From Mesodorylaimus sp. YZB2_4 (lineage: Eukaryota; Nematoda; Enoplea; Dorylaimida; Dorylaimidae): a stretch of DNA of 64,000 nucleotides. Positions 57,801 to 64,000 of the stretch are shown piece after piece. Made by a program: the position numbers and the translations under genes. The stretch is from contig JASANH010000850.1 of assembly GCA_030248295.1 (NCBI GenBank), forward strand, positions 1,550,001 through 1,614,000. The letters run 5' to 3'. Numbering within the stretch: the stretch's first letter is position 1; each line of letters starts with the position of its first letter. The notes beneath the pieces were generated by a model, which did no database searches, had not been told where the DNA came from, and saw only the letters and a list, made by a program, of their open reading frames with translations.

Positions 57801-59458
57801 CTGAGCATCGTCAACGGGACCTGCATAGAAAAAGGATCATAGCATTCGATGTCTAGATGACCACCCGAGCAACACCTACCTTGCAGCATCCACAAAATCT
57901 GAGTGCCATTTTGTAAAAAAAATGATGTTGAAGCTAGTTTGTTGAATACTAAAAGAGAAACAGTAAACTTTATTTATTTCTGATTGTAAAAACACTTACT
58001 AGAATAGTTTTTCGATCCTTCCTCGTTTCCTGATTTCTTCATCGTTGCCTAAACTGGTTTCACTTAAAAGGACACTATCATACCGAACTGATGTCACTCA
58101 CCGCCAGTGATCCAACGATGATTATTGGTCTTGCTACGGGTGGTAAGGTCGAGAAACGACTAAGTTCATTGTCGAGAACGCGTTTCAAAAATGGATCCCA
58201 AATGAATTCCTAAAAATTAACTTATTCCCACAAAAAACTTTCAAAAAAACCTGCCCGTCGTCTTACTATAGTCAAGTTGAGTTCTTTGTCAACAAAGGTA
58301 TAGCCGAGATTCCTGGCCGCTTCTTTCGTGTCTTCCATTTGAGATGAGAAATAGGAGAGCTTCGTTTCTGGAATGTCTTCGGCTGTGATGTGACGAAGGA
58401 AGGCGTAGAAAAGTTGGCGAGTACGTTGATCGCCAATGAATACAAGGTAATTGTGTTGACCCCAATATCGCTTGTATTTCATGCACATACGACCGTTTCT
58501 GAAAGCATAAGATGGTTCTGAAATGGAAGAACAAGAGAACTTCCAAAATTACCTTTGCGAATATGTGTGCAACATGCATCCGTACGGCTGCCAAACATGG
58601 CTGCCCTGGTAGCGGCCATCTTCCAAAAGACCGATACAAGTATCTTCCCCTGCAAATGAAAGATAAGTCAATGTTGACGCTAAGTCATTACTAACTCGTG
58701 ACAAAGCTCTAACGAGGCTTGACAGCAGGGGAGTCTGATAACATGCTCAAGTTAATCTCAGCTGGGTGCATTATGTACTGCGTAAATACTAGAACCTACA
58801 AGTACGACCCGTCCCTCCATCGAACTTGCCGACGGTAATCAGAGACAAGAGCTCGCCAAGTAATCGCTAAAACAAATCAGTAGCTGCGGGAGCTAGCATA
58901 AGGTCGACAATAGCCATCACACACGGTAAAAATGCTCCTAATTTAGGAGTCAAAAATACCGTCCAGGAACAACAGCACCTATGACACAGCCTCACGTATT
59001 CAAAACTCTTATCGGAGCTCCTTATGGTATTTTACGATGGCCACGGAAAAGTTCTGACATCTACTGTAGCTTGCGGAGCACTCAAAAAACTTTCCCAAAA
59101 AGAGGAAAATTCACCAAGTTTCCTTGCACGGCGTTTGAGGTTACAGAACATTCTCTACTGCAGACTCATCTCATGTAGATCCTGTGTAGGTGCTGTAACT
59201 GGGCATTCAAGTATGTCGTAGTCAGCAAGCATCTGAAAATTTTCTGGTAATTGTACGTAGATCTATTACGAGCCACAAGACGACAAAAAGTCAGTTCTTA
59301 CCATAATGCAACCTTAGCCAAGCATGATATACCGTGGCGATTCCCAAAATCAGGCAAGCCGCAATTTTTGCATTTCGAGCGTTGAACAACTGAAAATACT
59401 CCACGTCATTCGCTGAGCTGGGCGGTGCTTGACCAGTTGGAACGGTCGGCTCGGGCAT
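54893..59458 (-). CDS. casd1: CASD1 orthologue (sialate O-acetyltransferase family) without nucleophile and His (842 aa)
   Basis: Golgi multispan protein with an N-terminal lumenal SGNH/GDSL-type domain and a C-terminal acyltransferase-like membrane domain. Exons: 59458-59302, 58649-58553, 58498-58267, 58209-58102, 58048-58000, 57948-57880, 57820-57697, 57635-57533, 57479-57355, 57299-57187, 57128-57002, 56944-56836, 56777-56688, 56636-56517, 56355-56199, 55917-55838, 55781-55677, 55621-55481, 55419-55342, 55289-55197, 55144-54893; 843 codons with stop. Blocks: [82 protein letters not shown]. In the human enzyme the active site has GDS and DGLH. Here they read [12 protein letters not shown] and SPDGVQMGK, so Ser and His are both Gln. 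The frame is otherwise intact. Confidence 0.93.
55981..56053 (+). pseudogene. tRNA-like sequence inside a CASD1 intron (possible SINE head)
   Basis: A 73-nt stretch with 6 of 7 acceptor pairs (CCGGGTC with GCCCCGG), a GTCTA/TAGAC hairpin in the D-arm position and a B-box-like GGTTCGACTC. The anticodon and T stems do not pair. The sequence continues with a body ending in GGGACAGGGACAG. It is antisense to the host gene, in the intron at 56198-55918. It could be the head of a SINE family different from the one at 9.1 kb. Confidence 0.45.
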
Positions 59459-59993
59459 CTGCGAACAACTACTTTTTCGTTGGAATCTCGTGATTAAAAA
59501 CCGATGTCACTGACTGTGAGAAATGGATTTACAAGACAAGGACTGAAACCACCTTTTCAAATGCGTGCAAAAGCAAAATGCTAAAATCCAGCAGGGTTCT
59601 CGGCTCTCGCGCTCCGTAGCGCACAGCCGCAGTGACGCAGAGAGCGTGATGCTCAGGTACAAGCGCTGTACCCAGCTTACGATTATGAGAGGCGGAGCCG
59701 ACGAGCGATCATCTGATGATGGGCTTCGGAGTGAGCAGTCGGTTTCAGTATACCAGTTTGGTCGGCTTGCGACGAGGTTGTTCGACGGTCGATCGATCTA
59801 CATTCGCTTCATTGCAGCTTATTCTCAACAAGCGGTCACGCCTGACCGACTGCGTGGCTTATCAAGGAGCCAGTTCACCCGACGATTCGCCTGCTTTGCC
59901 GAACGAGATCTATGTGAGTGGATGGTAAGAAAATGGAGACGAATGCCCTATATGCCCGTTTCTGTTTAGATCCAGTGACTGACAAGGGGCATC
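59459..59993. promoter_or_regulatory. Shared upstream region of CASD1 and stathmin
   Basis: 535 bp between divergent start codons. No specific element recognised. Confidence 0.35.
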
Positions 59994-61082
59994 ATGGCCA
60001 CGAATGGGGCAGCGGCTGATGCCAACTCGGATTTGATAATGAGCACGTCCATGTCGGGCAATTTGTCGTTCGAGTTGGTCCTGTCTCCTCCTCGAGCCTC
60101 GGCATCGCCACGTGCCTCGAAAGTATTGCAATCTCCTACCACAGCGTCGAGCCCCATTTCCTTGGAGGCGATTACGTCCAAACTGAAAACGGCTGAAGAA
60201 AAACGGGGACGTCGGCTGGACGAGAAGCTGGAGAAAATTAAAGAACACGTAAGCTCATCGGTTCTTTGCTAGATTTGTCCAGGAGCGCTGGACGGTTGTG
60301 TCTTTGGGCTAGGAGAAGCACGTTTCCGAAGTGCGCAAATCTCGCGAAATGCAGACATTGTCAACGGGCGAGGACTCACTTCGCAAATTAATGATGGCCG
60401 AGGAATTGAGACAACAACAGTTGGAAGATTTGGTGAAAAAACTGAAAGAACATGTAAGCTATTTTTTCTAAGTCTATGATTCATTTAGTCTGGCCGTCTC
60501 ATTTCAATCAAGTCGATCAACACAGTTGTTTTTCGCCCACACGGTTGTTTCCATATGTAGAAACGTCTGAGTTTTTTCCACCGCAACCACATTCTGAGAG
60601 TCGATCGAATTTCTGTTCAAGACTGTGCTAGGCGGCGTCCAGTTGAGTGATGATTTCGAGCCGCCGTAGCTCATTGAACCACTGGGGACAACAAGCCTAG
60701 CCTTCTGCCCGCCTGCGCCCAGTCGTATTTATTTCGTATTTCGTTCACGTTTTTAGGAGAACCACATCGCCCAAGTGCACAAGCGCTTGGCCGGACACAA
60801 CGAGGCCGAAGCCGAGGAGCTCGAACGCCAATTGGGCGACGCGTCCCTCCATCGGGACATGGTTTTACAGGCCATACGAGAAAAGCAGCAGCAAGTGCGT
60901 AAGCCATTTTGCTCCGAGCCAGCTTCCGTTGTCCTTTAGTTTTATTTGGTCAGAGACGGGTAACGCCTTAGCTCCGACTAAGCCCGCTTCTGACTCATCA
61001 TTATTCACTGCCCTTCATTGATTCATGCCCATTTCAGGGGGGAACGGCACAAGCCACGGCGAAGGAAAACATCACTCCCTGA
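59994..61082 (+). CDS. stmn: Stathmin-family microtubule regulator (192 aa)
   Basis: Cytosolic phosphoprotein that binds tubulin dimers and promotes microtubule disassembly. Exons: 59994-60248, 60313-60453, 60757-60894, 61038-61082; 193 codons with stop. The N-terminal region has the conserved SFELVLSPPRASASP and SLEAITSKLKTAEEKR. The rest is one long charged helix (KEHEKHVSEVRKSREM; KLKEHENHIAQVHKRLAGHNE). Two repeats of the LKEHE type match the two tubulin-binding stretches of stathmin. Several Ser-Pro sites in the N-terminus (LSPP, SPTT, SSPIS) are possible kinase targets. There is no palmitoylated membrane extension, so it resembles the short stathmin-1 type. Confidence 0.9.
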
Positions 61083-62030
61083 ACCGCCCGCTGTTGCGCC
61101 AATGCCAATAATGAAAACGGTGAAGCACACGCAGGCGCGCTCTGATGGTCGTTAGGCCTGGACTCGTCTTCGCTTCATGTCTTTTCGTACACCCTCTCGC
61201 CCTGATTGGCTAATTATCAAATTGATATCGTCGCTTCATGGCCCATGCCAGCTTAGTCATCGTGCACTGCTTCCTCATGCGTCGTTGCTATGCTCTGTGC
61301 ACCTCGTGGACACAAATGCTAATACAGTTTTCATATTTTGATTGCTTATGCGAAGTGTTTGATCAATGTTTTGACTGAGGAATTGTTGAATCACTCTAAT
61401 GCAGTGATCGCAGCCTTCCTCTCCGCCGTGCAATTTGCTGCTAGGGACGATCTCAACCAGTCAATCCCCCTCGCCACTGATAAGGTGGCGTGTTCGCCCA
61501 ACAGCTACAAACCATCCATCACACCGGAATTCATTAGTCTGATGATGCTTTCGCGTGTCACCAGGCGTATATGCCAAGAACCAACCCCGTATAACTACGC
61601 TGGGTCCTTGTCGTCTGCCACAACACACTGATTGCCCCAGCAGCTGCGAAATCAGCCGTACTTACGAGGCAAATAAACAAGTCATAATCTGAATTCAGAA
61701 TAAAACTCACCCGACAGGTCTCGGCATGACATAAAAAATACACGCATTATGCAGTGATACAAACGAATTCGAATAAACACAATCAATGAAATGATCAGAA
61801 AGAAAAGTACAATACACAATCCAAAAAATCCAAGCGTTGTTTACAGGACTTGATCTCGTTCGATGCTCACAAACTTGAGCGTATCGCCTTCGTCGTATCT
61901 GCAATCAAGAGCATCACACACGTTGACATGTTTAACCACATCATCTGAGGGTGATGGCCCAATGAAACCTAACGTGGAAGGGGCCAGCATCGACCGATCC
62001 GACCCGACTGCTGGATCGGCCGGATCGGCA
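61083..62030. other. Intergenic stretch between convergent stathmin and EZH genes
   Basis: Should contain the 3' UTRs of both genes. No further coding signal. Confidence 0.45.
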
Positions 62031-64000
62031 ACTAAAATTTTTTGCGCTTATCAGCTGGACTGAAAAAATGGAATGTCCATTAAGTGTGACATACAACAAT
62101 AAGAACGAACATCCCGTTTTTCTCCCAAATCATCATTTAATCCCGCTTTAGGCTCTCCTGTGTCCTTTGGAGTGGACTGACAGGGAGTTACAGCGAGAAA
62201 ACAGAGCAGGTTTGTGAGGGCGCAGTGCCACTACGTTATCCCCATCAATCTGTTATTTTTCGAACTGGATCTGATCGGTCGATGCTGGGGAAGGGGCAGA
62301 TATCTAACCTCCAGCGCCGCGACGCGGGTGACACCTGGATTCCTCCCAATCACCCCCGCGAACCACGATCTTACCTGTAATCAAAAAACAATTCCTCTCC
62401 AGGTTCAATATTTCTATTAGCGAATATTCCAATCCTGTGATCGCCGTTCACCATCCGCACTCTCGCGTAGCAATTGGCGCTGACCGAATGATTAGCGAAA
62501 CGAATCTTATTTCCCTTCCTTGTGGCGTCCACAACGCGATCTAAAAGTGTCCCTCGTCAGACCAGACTCACAAACTACTTCTCTTACCTTGATTCAAATT
62601 GAACAAGAAACTGCACAGTCGCTTATCGTACAGCTTGCCACGCCTCTCCGCTTCTTCCTGCGAGATCAGCTCGCCACAGTACTCCGAAATGAACTCGTTT
62701 TTCTGCACACCCTCTTTGATAAAAATTCCCCAACCAGCCACCAACGATGGAGCCAATAGCAGATGCTGAAAAGACGCAAATTCGACCCTGAACATGGAAA
62801 TTCCCCCCTACAGTAGTGCGCTTGTAGACCTTTAACTCATTCCTGAATTTATGATATTGGCTCCTTCAAACCAACTTTCGCATCTACTCACTTTTTTTTT
62901 CCCACGCTGTATACTGACGTTATGACAACCAATATCCGCCGATTGAAAATCCGCCGCACCACACATACAGCAAACATCCGGGTCGCATTCCCGATTGGCC
63001 AAAAAGCAAGGGCATTGTTTGGTATCGCAATGACCACGACATCGACAACCTAAACAAACACTGACACATTCCAATGTTCAACGACGACAAGCAAAACATG
63101 AACTGAACGCACCTGGAAATCGGCTTGGACCTAGAAGTGAAAACTTTGTTATATCGATCACAAATCCTCAAAAAAAGCTTAACTTACATTCCAACGAGCA
63201 CCCGCAAAACTTCTCGCAAAACGTATGTCGCTCAGCACACACACAGAATTCAGACTCGACTCCATTATTAATTTCGCCGCATGGGCCATCGTGACTGCAC
63301 GGTTTATAACTAGAGACCGAGTTAACCAGCATTTGGCCATTCTCCGTTCGATTGACTGCCGACACTTTGTTATAATTCTTGGCCCAATCCTTGTGGCTGA
63401 AAACAAACCCCATTTGTAATCGGAAACAAATACTTCATCGAACGACTCACCGAAATCTCTTCCGCTTATTCCCACTAAACTCTTCACCGGAATTATGATC
63501 AGGAGACGCCGCGGCGGCAGAAGCTTTCTCTTTTTGGGCAAATTCGTACACCTAAACTCAAAAAAGGAGTGTAATTTTGAAAAAATCAGCATCCAGAATT
63601 CCTCACCTGCTGGCACGTCTTAGTTCGTAATGTGATAGCAATCGCGCAATAATTGTCTTGGTATACGCCAGTGAAAACTCGAAACAAGGATTCCTCTGCT
63701 CCAGTCCAAATTGGACCTGATGGCCTAGCTTCTTCTAAAAACCAAGCCAACTTTAGCCAATATCCAACAGAATTTCAGCTGACATACCAGTTTGAGTGAC
63801 AAGCTGCTTATCAATTCGACGCCTGGCCCTTTCGCTCGTGCCACCGTCTGATTGAGATGACAACGGAGACGATCCGCCTGAGATGGCGCCAGACTAAAAA
63901 AAGTTAACGCATAAGATATTCTTTTTCAGGGGAAACTATTTTACCTCGTCCGACAGCCTTCCGTTAGTCCTGCGCAGATAGCAATCGTTCGAGCACGGTT
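62031..64000 (-). CDS. ezh: EZH / Enhancer of zeste histone H3K27 methyltransferase, 3' part
   Basis: Catalytic subunit of Polycomb repressive complex 2; the 5' half lies past the right edge. Exons: 64000-63946 (partial), 63893-63788, 63734-63607, 63551-63451, 63396-63188, 63130-63113 (18 nt), 63049-62892, 62765-62588, 62540-62375, 62058-62031. In order: the [11 protein letters not shown] block, [12 protein letters not shown], the pre-SET CXC domain ([48 protein letters not shown]) and the SET domain ([61 protein letters not shown]). SET residues for methyl donor and lysine binding (FANHS, the FFDY Tyr) are present. After FFDY it ends SPADKRKKF, shorter than the human tail. It is closer to fly/human EZH than the diverged C. 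elegans MES-2. Confidence 0.95.

Noticed and set aside
58797..58868. Possible extra CASD1 exon ([15 protein letters not shown])
   Set aside because: It looks like the next family block, but the true block ([20 protein letters not shown]) is at 58649-58553 in correct phase with exon 1.
1..64000. CRISPR arrays, bacterial operons or phage genes
   Set aside because: No spaced direct repeats of that kind; all recognised genes are spliced or intronless metazoan genes.

Overview
This is an animal nuclear genome window: genes are split by mostly short GT-AG introns, there are no operons or Shine-Dalgarno sites, and the products are metazoan (Wnt ligands, innexin, Cys-loop channels, stathmin, EZH-type histone methyltransferase, Mextli). 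ShKT-domain secreted proteins, an astacin with C-terminal ShKT repeats, a degenerate receptor-PTP-like protein and a divergent ionotropic-receptor protein point to an ecdysozoan. A nematode outside the C. elegans group (canonical EZH, stathmin present) fits best. A tardigrade is not excluded.

Layout, left to right. (1) 0-17.5 kb: three paralogous glutamate-gated-chloride-channel-like Cys-loop genes, all on the minus strand (one cut by the left edge), with an innexin between the second and third. A membrane-anchored PTP-like protein on the plus strand and a transposon-rich patch (a decayed Cys-rich remnant, a dead mariner, a mariner-derived MITE, a tRNA-derived SINE) lie between the first two channels. 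(2) 18.7-21 kb: an ionotropic-receptor-like gene, tail to tail with a small secreted two-ShKT protein. (3) 21-25.5 kb: nothing recognised apart from simple repeats and a tRNA-like fragment. (4) 25.5-29.4 kb: a full Mextli (MIF4G-like plus KH translation regulator). (5) 29.5-35 kb: almost empty; one small Pro/Lys-rich ORF and a truncated SINE. (6) 34.9-37.1 kb: a beta-1,4-galactosyltransferase family enzyme. (7) 38.4-43.5 kb: TMEM50 head to head with a single-exon Asteroid/XPG-family gene, then a heat-shock-type HSP20 gene with HSE-like sites. (8) 44.6-48.2 kb: an astacin/ShKT pseudogene with a dead mariner in one intron. (9) 49.3-54.6 kb: two divergently transcribed Wnt genes. (10) 54.9-59.5 kb: a 21-exon CASD1 orthologue. 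(11) 60-61.1 kb: stathmin. (12) 62-64 kb: the 3' half of EZH, running off the right edge.

The main theme of the hunt is protein families kept as full reading frames after loss of hallmark residues. The CASD1 orthologue has lost its nucleophile Ser and catalytic His. The PTP domain has lost its P-loop Arg and WPD Asp. One channel paralogue has lost both Cys-loop cysteines while its exon phases stay intact. The astacin, by contrast, has lost both frame and active site and looks like a true pseudogene. Exon coordinates were worked out by hand from splice-site motifs, reading frame and family similarity. Where a total is given, the coding length closes to a whole number of codons.
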